From Firmicutes bacterium UBA5454 (lineage in GTDB: Bacteria > Bacillota > Clostridia > Caldicoprobacterales > DTU083), in the NCBI GenBank assembly GCA_002426555.1, contig DIQU01000075.1:1-9801 (forward strand): a DNA stretch of 9,801 nucleotides, in the 5' to 3' direction. The position numbers were made by a program, and so were the translations under genes. Every line of letters begins with the position of its first letter. Position 1 is the first letter of the stretch. Under the pieces are notes generated by a model. That model was given only the letters and a program-made list of their open reading frames with translations, was not told the origin of the DNA and ran no database searches. Of the stretch, positions 1-6,765 are shown piece after piece.

Positions 1-81
1 GCGGACATCGCAATTAGCTCATAACTTTTTCTGTTCTAATGGACAAAGCTCGTAACATATCCATGTAAATAGGACAGGATT

Positions 82-92
82 AGGCAGGTGAT
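82..92 (+). promoter_or_regulatory. Shine-Dalgarno that sets the spmA start at TTG 97
   Basis: AGGCAGGTGAT is a near match to AGGAGGTGAT, the complement of the 16S rRNA 3' end. It ends 4 nt before TTG 97, the normal place for a ribosome binding site. The GTG at 88-90 is part of this site and so is unlikely to be the initiator. Confidence 0.7.
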
Positions 93-96
93 TCAT

Positions 97-690
97 TTGG
101 TAAACATCATTTGGTTGATTTTACTCGCAGGAGGTTTTCTGGCTGCCTTTTTGACAGGAGAGGTGGAACAAACCACTCAGGCAGCTTTTGACAGTGCAAG
201 TTATGCAGTGGAGCTTGGTTTGGGGCTGATAGGAATCTACACGCTTTGGCTGGGATTGATGCGAGTTGCAGAAAAAGCAGGGCTGATTAAGGCCTTTTCA
301 AAAAAAATCGCACCTGTGCTGCGTTTGCTGTTTCCGGAAATCCCTGCAAGCAGTCAAGCCATGGGAGCCATGTCTATGAATATCATCGCCAATGTTTTGG
401 GCCTGGGAAATGCAGCGACGCCCTTGGGGCTGAATGCCATGAAGGAACTGCAAAAACTCAATCACAATCGAAAATCTCCCTCGGACGCCATCTGTTTATT
501 TTCAGTCATCAACACTTCCTCGATACAGTTGATACCAGCTACGGTGATTGCATTACGAAACGCAGCCGGCTCTGCCAATGCAACTGAAATTACAGGGACA
601 ACTCTGGCTGCTACTGTTTGTGCCACTGTGACGGGAATAACTGCAGTACTGATTTTGAGACGTTTTAACAGGTGGAGAGGAAAGCAATGA
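97..690 (+). CDS. spmA: Spore maturation protein A
   Basis: SpmA acts with SpmB in the sporulating cell and is needed for full dehydration of the spore core. It belongs to the membrane proteins with a nucleoside-recognition (Gate) domain, and its biochemical activity is not settled. The 197-residue product has an N-terminal hydrophobic helix (about 3-20), a second hydrophobic stretch (37-56), the conserved GLGNAATPLG motif (102-111), an NTSSIQLIPATVIALR segment (139-154) and a C-terminal membrane helix (about 167-187) ending in a basic tail. I start it at TTG 97, giving MVNIIW, which matches how I recall B. subtilis SpmA beginning and its length of about 196. A GTG in frame at 88 would add three residues but lies inside the ribosome binding site. 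The last bases overlap spmB by 4 nt (ATGA). In Bacillus the pair follows dacB; the upstream gene is outside this window. Confidence 0.95.
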   Translation: MVNIIWLILLAGGFLAAFLTGEVEQTTQAAFDSASYAVELGLGLIGIYTLWLGLMRVAEKAGLIKAFSKKIAPVLRLLFPEIPASSQAMGAMSMNIIANVLGLGNAATPLGLNAMKELQKLNHNRKSPSDAICLFSVINTSSIQLIPATVIALRNAAGSANATEITGTTLAATVCATVTGITAVLILRRFNRWRGKQ

Positions 691-1223
691 TTGTTATAGT
701 TGAGGTCTTGTCGCGATTTGCCATCCCTGTGTTTATTCTTTTCATACTTGGATATGGATTTTATAAAAAGGTAGCTGTTTATGAAGTCTTTTTAGAAGGA
801 GCCAGGGAAGGCTTTACTACGGTAATTCGAATTCTACCATATTTGGTAGCCATGTTGGTTGCTATAGGGGTGTTCCGCAATTCAGGTGCCATGGAATTGC
901 TTTTCCGATTTATAGCACCGCTTACCAATCTGTTGGGAATACCTGCTGAATTACTTCCATTGGCTTTTATGCGGCCCTTATCGGGCTCCGCTTCCATTGG
1001 TATGCTGGCTGAGTTGTTGAAGATACATGGTCCAGACTCCTATCTGGGAAGGACAGCCTCCACTATGATGGGTTCTACAGAAACTACATTATATACTGCC
1101 AGCATCTACCTTGGTTCTGTGGGGATTCGTGATACCCGCTATATTTTAATTGCAGGGTTATTATCTGATTTAATAGGTTTTCTATCATCTATTGTTATTT
1201 GTACTCTGATCTTTGGTCGGTAA
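687..1223 (+). CDS. spmB: Spore maturation protein B
   Basis: SpmB is the partner of SpmA, a membrane protein of the same Gate superfamily needed for spore core dehydration and heat resistance. The 178-residue product, the usual family length, carries an N-terminal membrane helix (about 5-24), a second one (about 45-63), the motif MRPLSGSAS (95-103), GPDS (115-118), GSTETTLYT (129-137) and a C-terminal hydrophobic helix (about 152-176). I chose ATG 687, which overlaps the spmA stop as ATGA and has GGAGAGG 8 nt upstream. A GTG in frame at 672 would put the start inside that ribosome binding site. The overlap implies translational coupling with spmA. No intrinsic terminator follows. Confidence 0.95.
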   Translation: MIVIVEVLSRFAIPVFILFILGYGFYKKVAVYEVFLEGAREGFTTVIRILPYLVAMLVAIGVFRNSGAMELLFRFIAPLTNLLGIPAELLPLAFMRPLSGSASIGMLAELLKIHGPDSYLGRTASTMMGSTETTLYTASIYLGSVGIRDTRYILIAGLLSDLIGFLSSIVICTLIFGR

Positions 1224-1241
1224 AACAGGTAAAAATTCATG

Positions 1242-1317
1242 CAAATCAAAAAATCAAATCAAAGAATCACCAAATCAAACCAAATTTACCCCAAATAAAA
1301 AACACAATCAAAAAACA
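1242..1317 (+). other. A/C-rich, nearly G-free intergenic tract with CAAATCAAA repeats
   Basis: The stretch downstream of spmB has one G (1264) among 76 bases on the + strand and is built from loosely repeated CAAATC words. CAAATCAAA occurs exactly at 1242-1250, 1255-1263 and 1271-1279. It has no hairpin. As RNA it would be unstructured with C in large excess over G, which is what Rho utilisation sites look like. Termination after spmB through Rho is an inference; the base composition is observed. Confidence 0.5.
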
Positions 1318-1323
1318 GCAGTC

Positions 1324-1352
1324 TCGACGGAATACTTGTTCTATGTTATAAT
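1324..1352 (+). promoter_or_regulatory. SigA-type promoter for comB
   Basis: A perfect -10 box TATAAT (1347-1352) lies 17 nt downstream of TCGACG (1324-1329), which matches TTGACA at 4 of 6 positions. Transcription would start near 1359, giving comB a leader of about 88 nt and making it independent of the spmAB operon. Confidence 0.65.
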
Positions 1353-1373
1353 TAATATGCATATGAAGCAAAA

Positions 1374-1403
1374 CCGAAGGTCTGAAACAGACCTGACCTT
1401 TGG
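1374..1403 (+). promoter_or_regulatory. Two mutually exclusive hairpins in the comB leader
   Basis: AGGTCTG (1378-1384) and CAGACCT (1388-1394) form a perfect 7-bp stem with an AAA loop. The same 5' bases can instead pair in a longer helix, CCGAAGGTC (1374-1382) with GACCTTTGG (1395-1403), which is 9 pairs including one G-U. The two structures cannot coexist. No U-run follows either, so this is not a standard terminator. At the DNA level the first element is also a 17-bp palindrome just downstream of the predicted transcription start, so it could be an operator. The role is unknown. Confidence 0.4.
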
Positions 1404-1446
1404 CTGAGTACATATGAAAGTAATTGTGGATGGGAGACAATGATTA

Positions 1447-2181
1447 ATGAAACTTAATGTATACGCCATACCCGACAACGTTGCGGACAAGGAGTTAAAG
1501 GACAAAACCGTTGTACTAATCGACCTTCTTCGCGCTACCAGTACCATGCTGACCGCCCTGGCTAATGGATGCAAAGAGGTAATACCTGCAGCTGAAATTG
1601 AAGAAGTTATTAACATGTCCAAGAATTATGAAAAAGACTCCTACCTGCTGTGTGGAGAGAGAAATGTTCAAGCTATTGATGGATTTCACCTTTCCAACTC
1701 ACCACTGGAGTATACGTCGGACAAAGTTTCAGGTAAAACCCTACTGATGACTACAACTAATGGAACCCAGGCATTTAAAAGGGTAACAGATGCTGCGGAG
1801 GTGATTATATGCAGCCTTGTCAATGTAGATGCAGTGGCAGAATATCTTGCTGAACAGCAAAATGATCTTGTTTTTATTTGTGCAGGAACCGGAGGTCAGT
1901 TTTCCACTGATGATGTGGTAACAGCTGGAGCAGTCGTTCACAGGCTGACAGACAAGCTGGAGAACCTGGAACTGAACGATCTGGCTGTTGTAGCAAGAAC
2001 CCTGTACCAGTCATCCGCCAATGAATTGTACAGTTTGCTGAAGAACTCTGCGCATTATAAAAAACTGGCAGATGCAGGGATGAAAAAAGACATAGAATAT
2101 TGTCTTACCTTAAATGCAGCTCCAGTCCTAGGCGTCTACAAAGATGGCGTTGTGAAATTAGCAGATGAAGTAAAAAGTTAA
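1447..2181 (+). CDS. comB: 2-phosphosulfolactate phosphatase family protein
   Basis: ComB-family enzymes are Mg2+-dependent phosphatases that remove phosphate from 2-phosphosulfolactate to give sulfolactate. The reaction belongs to coenzyme M synthesis in methanogens, and homologues are common in bacteria, where the physiological role is less clear. The 244-residue cytosolic product has the family's usual length and motifs: VLIDLLRATSTMLTALANG (23-41), LLCGERN then IDGFHLSNSP (67-86), MTTTNGTQAF (101-110) and FICAGTGGQFSTDDVVTAGA (143-162). It starts at ATG 1447 with GGGAG (1432-1436) upstream. Another ATG at 1440 is only 3 nt from that site and opens a five-codon frame (MINET) that overlaps the start. 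It has its own promoter and is followed after 40 nt by the acetyltransferase-like gene. Family assignment is firm, but the substrate here is inferred because no other genes of the pathway are present. Confidence 0.9.
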   Translation: MKLNVYAIPDNVADKELKDKTVVLIDLLRATSTMLTALANGCKEVIPAAEIEEVINMSKNYEKDSYLLCGERNVQAIDGFHLSNSPLEYTSDKVSGKTLLMTTTNGTQAFKRVTDAAEVIICSLVNVDAVAEYLAEQQNDLVFICAGTGGQFSTDDVVTAGAVVHRLTDKLENLELNDLAVVARTLYQSSANELYSLLKNSAHYKKLADAGMKKDIEYCLTLNAAPVLGVYKDGVVKLADEVKS

Positions 2182-2208
2182 CAAAGGAAAAAATCAAACA
2201 AAGCAAAT

Positions 2209-2213
2209 GGGGG
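2209..2213 (+). promoter_or_regulatory. GGGGG ribosome binding site favouring TTG 2222
   Basis: Five G residues lie 8 nt before TTG 2222 and can pair with the anti-Shine-Dalgarno. They overlap ATG 2207, which itself has no good site: the nearest purine run, AAAGGAAAAAA at 2183-2193, is about 13 nt away. This favours TTG 2222 as the true start. Confidence 0.5.
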
Positions 2214-2221
2214 TATGTGTT

Positions 2222-3382
2222 TTGCTTAAAGTATTAGAAGTGAAAACAAAAAAACAGTTAAAGCGTTTTATAGACTTTCCTTATGAGCTTTATGCAGGGA
2301 ATCCCTATTGGATCCCTCCCTTGCGAGCCGATGAAATTAGCACTTTAAGGTGGGATAAGAATCCTGCCTTTGCCTACTGTCAAGCCAGGTACTGGTTGGT
2401 ATACAAAGACAATCAACTGGCAGGTCGTATAGCTGGTATTATCAATCACGAAGCTATTGAAAAATGGGGTCAGAAATATGCCAGATTTGGATGGTTCGAC
2501 TTCATCGATGATCTGGGAGTAATGAAGTTGCTGCTTCAACAAGTAGAAAGCTGGGCACAGAAAAATGGGCTGTCAGGAATACAGGGTCCTATGGGCTTTT
2601 GCGACTTGGACAAGGAAGGCATGTTAATTGACGGGTTTGACGAAATGGGTACTTTTACCACCATATATAACTATGATTATTATCCTAAATTTATGGAGAT
2701 GCTGGGTTATACCAAAGATGTTGATTGGTACGAATACATCATGGAGGTACCCGATAAGCTGGGTGATGATATCATCAAGATAGCAGAGGTAGTTAAGGAT
2801 AAAAACAAGCTCAGAACCATTACCTTTACAAAGTCCAAGCAAATATTGCCCTACGCAAAAGCCATCTTTGATTTAATAAATCAGACCTATAGAGATTTAT
2901 ATAATGTGGTTCCCTTAAGCGATGAACAGGTAGAATTCTTTACCAAGCAATATTTTAGTGTAGTTAATCCTGATTTTATAAACATCGTATTGGATGAGAA
3001 TGATCGTCTTGCTGCCTTTAGCATCGGATTTCCCTCTTTGGCTGAGACCCTGCAAAAAACTAAGGGAAAACTTTTACCACTTGGGTTTATTAGAATACTT
3101 CGGGCTTTAAAGGTAAACAACAGTGTTGATATGCTGCTGATAGCTGTAAGACCTGATCTACAGGGTAAAGGCGTAAACTCTCTGCTTATGAAGGCCATGA
3201 CAGAAGCCTGTTGGAAGAACGGGGTAAAGGTGGCTCATTTAAATCCTCAACTGGAAGACAACAGGAAGGTTCGTTCTCAATGGAAGCGCTTTACAGGACA
3301 GCAAAATAAAAAACGTCGCTGTTATTACAAGGATTTTGAGGAGCAATACCAAAATATCGATCAAAAAACTGTTGGTCGTTGA
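2222..3382 (+). CDS. Tandem GNAT-fold N-acetyltransferase-like protein
   Basis: This 386-residue cytosolic protein belongs to a widespread bacterial family annotated as GNAT-like acetyltransferases; no substrate is established. The N-terminal half has the family signature: FPYELYAGNPYWIPPL near residue 20, LAGRIAGIIN, FGWFDFIDD, GIQGPMGFCDLDKEGMLIDG and a YYPKFMEMLGY segment. It looks like a first GNAT fold without a clear acetyl-CoA loop. The C-terminal half contains the acetyl-CoA binding motif RPDLQGKGVN (about 310-319), preceded by a beta strand (MLLIAV) and followed by a helix and AHLNPQLEDN, typical of this family. I start it at TTG 2222 because MLKVLEVKTKKQLKRF is how relatives begin; ATG 2207 would add five residues. 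It lies 40 nt after comB with no terminator between, so the two are probably co-transcribed. The stop codon overlaps the -35 box of the metG promoter. Confidence 0.85.
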   Translation: MLKVLEVKTKKQLKRFIDFPYELYAGNPYWIPPLRADEISTLRWDKNPAFAYCQARYWLVYKDNQLAGRIAGIINHEAIEKWGQKYARFGWFDFIDDLGVMKLLLQQVESWAQKNGLSGIQGPMGFCDLDKEGMLIDGFDEMGTFTTIYNYDYYPKFMEMLGYTKDVDWYEYIMEVPDKLGDDIIKIAEVVKDKNKLRTITFTKSKQILPYAKAIFDLINQTYRDLYNVVPLSDEQVEFFTKQYFSVVNPDFINIVLDENDRLAAFSIGFPSLAETLQKTKGKLLPLGFIRILRALKVNNSVDMLLIAVRPDLQGKGVNSLLMKAMTEACWKNGVKVAHLNPQLEDNRKVRSQWKRFTGQQNKKRRCYYKDFEEQYQNIDQKTVGR

Positions 3383-3408
3383 CAAATGCAATTATTTTTG
3401 TTTATAAT
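3379..3408 (+). promoter_or_regulatory. Consensus SigA promoter of the metG T-box leader
   Basis: TTGACA (3379-3384) and TATAAT (3403-3408) are both perfect consensus, spaced by 18 nt. The -35 box includes the TGA stop codon of the preceding gene (3380-3382). Transcription should start near 3415. Confidence 0.85.
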
Positions 3409-3430
3409 GTTACCAAGTTCATATTGAAAA

Positions 3431-3694
3431 CACGATGAAGGGAAGATTAGGCAAGGGAACTGCTCAACAGAGAACCGGAAAAGGTGAAAGCCGGTGATGC
3501 AGGAATTTGCCGAACATGGCCCCGGAGTGAAGCAGCTGAAGTAAAAGGAAACTGCAGTAAGCTGCTGCGGAAGATTCCGTTATTCAATCAGGTGATGAAA
3601 GTCACTGAAATAAGGCTTCAGCTCAGCTGAAGTAAATTAGGGTGGTACCGCGTGCCCCTCGCCCCTATATGGTGTGAGGGGTTTATTATATTTT
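3431..3694 (+). promoter_or_regulatory. Methionine T-box riboswitch
   Basis: This leader senses uncharged tRNA-Met and turns on metG by antitermination. Stem I includes GGCAA (3450-3454) paired with TTGCC (3507-3511), an AGAGA bulge region at 3469-3473, and an apical helix ACCGG (3474-3478)/CCGGT (3491-3495) enclosing the conserved GGTGAAAG loop. Directly after TTGCC is GAACATGG, which places ATG (3516-3518) as specifier codon, fitting metG. Further hairpins follow: AGCAGCT (3531-3537) with AGCTGCT, GTGA/TCAC (3592-3605), and CTTCAGC/GCTGAAG (3616-3632). The T-box AGGGTGGTACCGCG is at 3639-3652. Its antiterminator is canonical: AGGG (3639-3642) pairs CCCT (3663-3666), GCG (3650-3652) pairs CGC (3660-3662), leaving the 7-nt bulge TGGTACC. 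TGGT would pair with a tRNA ending ACCA, as in tRNA-Met with discriminator A. Confidence 0.97.
3654..3694 (+). terminator. T-box intrinsic terminator, competing with the antiterminator
   Basis: Bases 3654-3665 pair with 3671-3682 (core CCCCTC with GAGGGG, two G-U pairs, one C-U mismatch, loop TATAT), followed by a T-rich run to 3694. The 5' arm contains the bases (3660-3665) that complete the antiterminator, so the two structures exclude each other. Without uncharged tRNA-Met, transcription should stop here. Confidence 0.93.
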
Positions 3695-3750
3695 GGCAAT
3701 AATCTATGTGAAAGACTCTTTGTATATAATTTTGGAAAGGAAGATAAAAA

Positions 3751-5736
3751 ATGAGTGAGAAATCTACCTATTACATCACAACACCAATATATTACCCCAG
3801 TGACAAATTACACATTGGTCATTCTTATACAACAGTAGCGGCAGACGCTATGGCGCGTTTCAAGAGACTAACCGGATACGATGTAATGTTTCTGACGGGT
3901 ACCGATGAGCATGGACAGAAAATTGAAAAAAAAGCAAAAGAACATAATGTAACACCAAAAGAATATGTAGATCACATCGTAGCAGGTATCAAGGATTTGT
4001 GGAAGCTCATGGATATAAGTTATGATGACTTCATCCGTACTACTGACAAACGTCATCAAGTTGTTGTTCAGAAAATTTTTAAGAAGCTGTATGATCAGGA
4101 TGATATCTACAAAAGCGAGTATGAGGGCTGGTATTGCACTCCATGCGAATCGTTTTGGACAGAGCATCAATTGGAGGAAGAAAATTGTCCCGATTGCGGT
4201 CGGAGGGTAGAATTGGTTAAAGAGGAAAGCTATTTCTTTCGTCTTTCCAAATACCAGGATCGTCTGATCCAATACATTGAAGGACACCCGGATTTTATTC
4301 AGCCCAAATCAAGGCAAAACGAGATGCTTAACAATTTCCTGCGTCCAGGTCTGGAGGATCTTTGTGTATCAAGAACTTCCTTCAAATGGGGGATTCCTGT
4401 TAGCTTCGATGACAAGCATGTAATATATGTTTGGGTTGATGCCTTGTCGAATTATATCAGTGCCCTGGGTTTCATGACAGATGATCCGAAAAAATACAAA
4501 AAATATTGGCCTGCAGATGTGCATTTGGTAGGTAAGGAAATTGTTCGATTTCATACCATCATATGGCCTATCATGCTTATGGCTTTAGATGAACCTCTAC
4601 CCAAGCAGGTCTTTGGTCACGGCTGGCTGATTTTGGAGGGCGGTAAGATGTCCAAATCCAAAGGCAATGTGGTAGACCCGGTAGTGTTGGTGAATCGCTA
4701 TGGTTTGGATGCTGTTCGCTATTTCCTGTTGCGTGAAGTTCCATTTGGATCAGATGGAGTATTTTCCAATGAATCCCTTATTAATAGAATCAACTCCGAT
4801 TTAGCCAACGACTTGGGAAATTTGCTAAGCCGCACTACAGCAATGATTGAAAAATATTTTGATGGAAAGATTCCTGCTTGTGGAGAGCTTACAGCCCTGG
4901 ATAAAGAGCTGCAGTCATTGGCACTTGAAACACCCAGGAAGGTGGAAAGCTTGATGGATGAGCTGCTTTTCAGTGATGCACTGGCTGAAATATGGAAACT
5001 GGTGTCCAGGTACAATAAATACATTGATGAGACTACACCATGGGTTCTGGCTAAGACCGAATCTGAAAGACCGAGGCTTGGCACTGTGATGTATCACTTA
5101 GCAGAAGGACTTCGCTTTTTATCAGTGTTAATAGCTCCCTTTATGACTCGTACTCCAGCTTTAATGCAGAATCAGCTGGGCGTCGCACCCGGAGAGAATA
5201 CTGCATGGGAAAGCTTAAATGAATTTGGGCGCTTGAAGGCCGGTACCCGAATAGCCCGGGGAGAAGCAATTTTCCCAAGGCTGTATTTGGAAAAAGAATT
5301 GGAAGCTCTGGATGAGCTGAAAAAGGAAGATGAGCTGGTTAAAGATAGCATAGCAGCAGCTGAAAAACCAGGTATTAAGGGGCTTGAAGAAGATCAGAGC
5401 GAGATATTACCAGAGATCAGTATAGATGATTTTGCCAAGATTGACTTGCGGGTAGCAAAGGTAGTTGCTGCCGAGAAGGTAAAAAAGACAGATAAGCTGT
5501 TAAAGCTGACTTTAGATGTCGGCGGCAAGCCGCGGCAGGTAGTGTCCGGCATTGCCCAAGATTACAGCCCTGAAGAGATGGCAGGCAAAAGTGTTATAAT
5601 TATCGCAAACCTTAAACCAGTTACATTGCGGGGAATTCAATCTGAAGGCATGATTCTGGCTGCTTCTGATGATAATGGTAAGCTTGTGTTGCTAACGGTT
5701 TCTGGGGAAATCGAGAGTGGCGCCCAAGTTCAATAG
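3751..5736 (+). CDS. metG: Methionyl-tRNA synthetase
   Basis: This enzyme charges tRNA-Met with methionine using ATP (EC 6.1.1.10), supplying both initiator and elongator tRNA. The 661-residue protein is full length (the B. subtilis enzyme is about 664). The class I catalytic domain has the HIGH motif at 21-24 and KMSKS at 299-303. The inserted zinc knuckle keeps four cysteines (129, 132, 146, 149) as two C-x2-C pairs. A helical anticodon-binding domain covers roughly 350-510, with WVLAKTESERPRLGTVMYHL in it. An acidic and lysine-rich linker leads to a C-terminal EMAPII/Arc1p-type tRNA-binding OB domain (about 556-661), with IDLRVAKV and LRGIQSEGMILAAS. It starts at ATG 3751 behind GGAAAGG. 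It is controlled by the methionine T-box immediately upstream and is coupled to tatD, whose ribosome binding site sits on its stop codon. Confidence 0.98.
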   Translation: MSEKSTYYITTPIYYPSDKLHIGHSYTTVAADAMARFKRLTGYDVMFLTGTDEHGQKIEKKAKEHNVTPKEYVDHIVAGIKDLWKLMDISYDDFIRTTDKRHQVVVQKIFKKLYDQDDIYKSEYEGWYCTPCESFWTEHQLEEENCPDCGRRVELVKEESYFFRLSKYQDRLIQYIEGHPDFIQPKSRQNEMLNNFLRPGLEDLCVSRTSFKWGIPVSFDDKHVIYVWVDALSNYISALGFMTDDPKKYKKYWPADVHLVGKEIVRFHTIIWPIMLMALDEPLPKQVFGHGWLILEGGKMSKSKGNVVDPVVLVNRYGLDAVRYFLLREVPFGSDGVFSNESLINRINSDLANDLGNLLSRTTAMIEKYFDGKIPACGELTALDKELQSLALETPRKVESLMDELLFSDALAEIWKLVSRYNKYIDETTPWVLAKTESERPRLGTVMYHLAEGLRFLSVLIAPFMTRTPALMQNQLGVAPGENTAWESLNEFGRLKAGTRIARGEAIFPRLYLEKELEALDELKKEDELVKDSIAAAEKPGIKGLEEDQSEILPEISIDDFAKIDLRVAKVVAAEKVKKTDKLLKLTLDVGGKPRQVVSGIAQDYSPEEMAGKSVIIIANLKPVTLRGIQSEGMILAASDDNGKLVLLTVSGEIESGAQVQ

Positions 5737-5746
5737 GAGTGAAACA

Positions 5747-6523
5747 ATGTTATTTGACAGTCATGCCCATCTGGATGATAAGCAGTACAACTCTGATCGA
5801 CAAGCCTTAATTGAAGGTCTGCCCGGTCGAGGGGTTTCTTATGTAGTAAATGCAGGGGCAGATATGGAGTCTTCCCTTAGGTCAATTCAGTTAGCTGAGG
5901 AATACCCCTTTATTTATGCCACTGTAGGTGTTCATCCTCATGATGCGGAAGAGATGAAGGATCAGGATTTGCTTAGCCTTCTTAAAATGTCTCGGCATCC
6001 CAAGGTGCTTGCTATTGGAGAAATCGGATTGGACTTTTATTACGATAATTCTCCAAGAGAAAGCCAAAGAAAACGATTTGCTGACCAACTGGAGCTTTCC
6101 ATAGAAGCCGATCTTCCTGTAGTAATACACAGCAGGGATGCTCATGGTGAAACCATGGATATACTGAAGTCTTATAGTTCTCGCTTGAAGGGATGTGTTT
6201 TGCATTGTTATTCAGGAAGCTGGGAGCTGGCTGAGATATACCAAAGCATGGGTTTTTATATCTCTCTGGGAGGATCTGTTACCTTTAAAAATGCTGTGAA
6301 AACTGTTGAAGCAGCAAAAAATATTGATATAAACCATCTGATGATAGAAACGGACAGCCCTTACCTGTCTCCACATCCCTATCGAGGCAAACGTAATGAT
6401 CCAGGCATGACAGCTTTAGTAGCGGAGCGGATAGCTGACATTCGAGGCATGAAGATGGAAGAGGTGGCGGAGATTACCAGTAAAAATGCCTGTAGATTTT
6501 TTGGAATTGATGCGACAGGGTAA
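5747..6523 (+). CDS. tatD: TatD family metal-dependent hydrolase (DNase)
   Basis: TatD proteins are TIM-barrel metalloenzymes with DNase activity, implicated in DNA repair or nucleic acid turnover; the B. subtilis member at this locus is YabD. The 258-residue product has the expected metal ligands: H6 and H8 in DSHAHLD, E92 in GEIGLDFY, H128 in VIHSRD, H153 in LHCYSGS and D203 in ETDSPYLSP. No signal peptide is seen. I start it at ATG 5747 with AGGAG (5735-5739) 7 nt upstream; that site overlaps the metG stop codon (5734-5736). A frame extension back to 5717 would run through the metG end and the ribosome binding site, so I reject it. The 10-nt gap implies co-transcription with metG and thus T-box control. 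Confidence 0.96.
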   Translation: MLFDSHAHLDDKQYNSDRQALIEGLPGRGVSYVVNAGADMESSLRSIQLAEEYPFIYATVGVHPHDAEEMKDQDLLSLLKMSRHPKVLAIGEIGLDFYYDNSPRESQRKRFADQLELSIEADLPVVIHSRDAHGETMDILKSYSSRLKGCVLHCYSGSWELAEIYQSMGFYISLGGSVTFKNAVKTVEAAKNIDINHLMIETDSPYLSPHPYRGKRNDPGMTALVAERIADIRGMKMEEVAEITSKNACRFFGIDATG

Positions 6524-6552
6524 ATGTTAGTCTACATGTTACAACCTTATCA

Positions 6553-6592
6553 AGCCCCATTGGAAATCATTTGCTTGGTTCACGATGGGGCT
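6553..6592 (+). terminator. Possible terminator after tatD
   Basis: AGCCCCAT (6553-6560) and ATGGGGCT (6585-6592) form a perfect 8-bp GC-rich stem, but the loop is 24 nt and only CTTG follows rather than a T-run. It is correctly placed 30 nt after tatD and before the yabE promoter, but the weak tail keeps confidence low. Confidence 0.4.
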
Positions 6593-6689
6593 CTTGCATG
6601 GAGGAGCTGCGGTGGAAATGTATGAAAACTGGTAAAACAGCAATAATATAGCCTGCGGGTAATATAAAATCTTTAAATATTAAAAAGGT

Positions 6690-6718
6690 TTGACAAAATA
6701 TTAAAATTGTATTACAAT
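6690..6718 (+). promoter_or_regulatory. SigA-type promoter of the yabE-like gene
   Basis: TTGACA (6690-6695, perfect) and TACAAT (6713-6718, 5 of 6) are spaced by 17 nt. The transcript would start near 6725, about 40 nt before the coding start. Confidence 0.85.
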
Positions 6719-6765
6719 TACCCCATCTTCTCCCTGAGTTCCGAAAAAGGATAAGGAGGCTGAAC

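Noticed and set aside
1..24. Possible last codons of an upstream gene (frame 1 reads ADIAISS then stop)
   Set aside because: Seven residues are too few to support any call; dacB would be expected from Bacillus synteny but cannot be recognised.
40..50. TGGACAAAGCT repeated at 9081-9091
   Set aside because: A shared 11-mer is expected several times by chance in a window of this size, and the contexts are unrelated.
1213..1407. Open frame of 64 codons rich in Lys, Asn and Gln after spmB
   Set aside because: It starts inside spmB without a ribosome binding site, its composition only reflects the A/C-rich tract, and it runs through the comB promoter and leader hairpins.
3725..3730. TATAAT between the T-box terminator and metG, a possible second promoter
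   Set aside because: No -35-like sequence lies at 16-18 nt; the nearest, TTGGCA, is 26 nt away.
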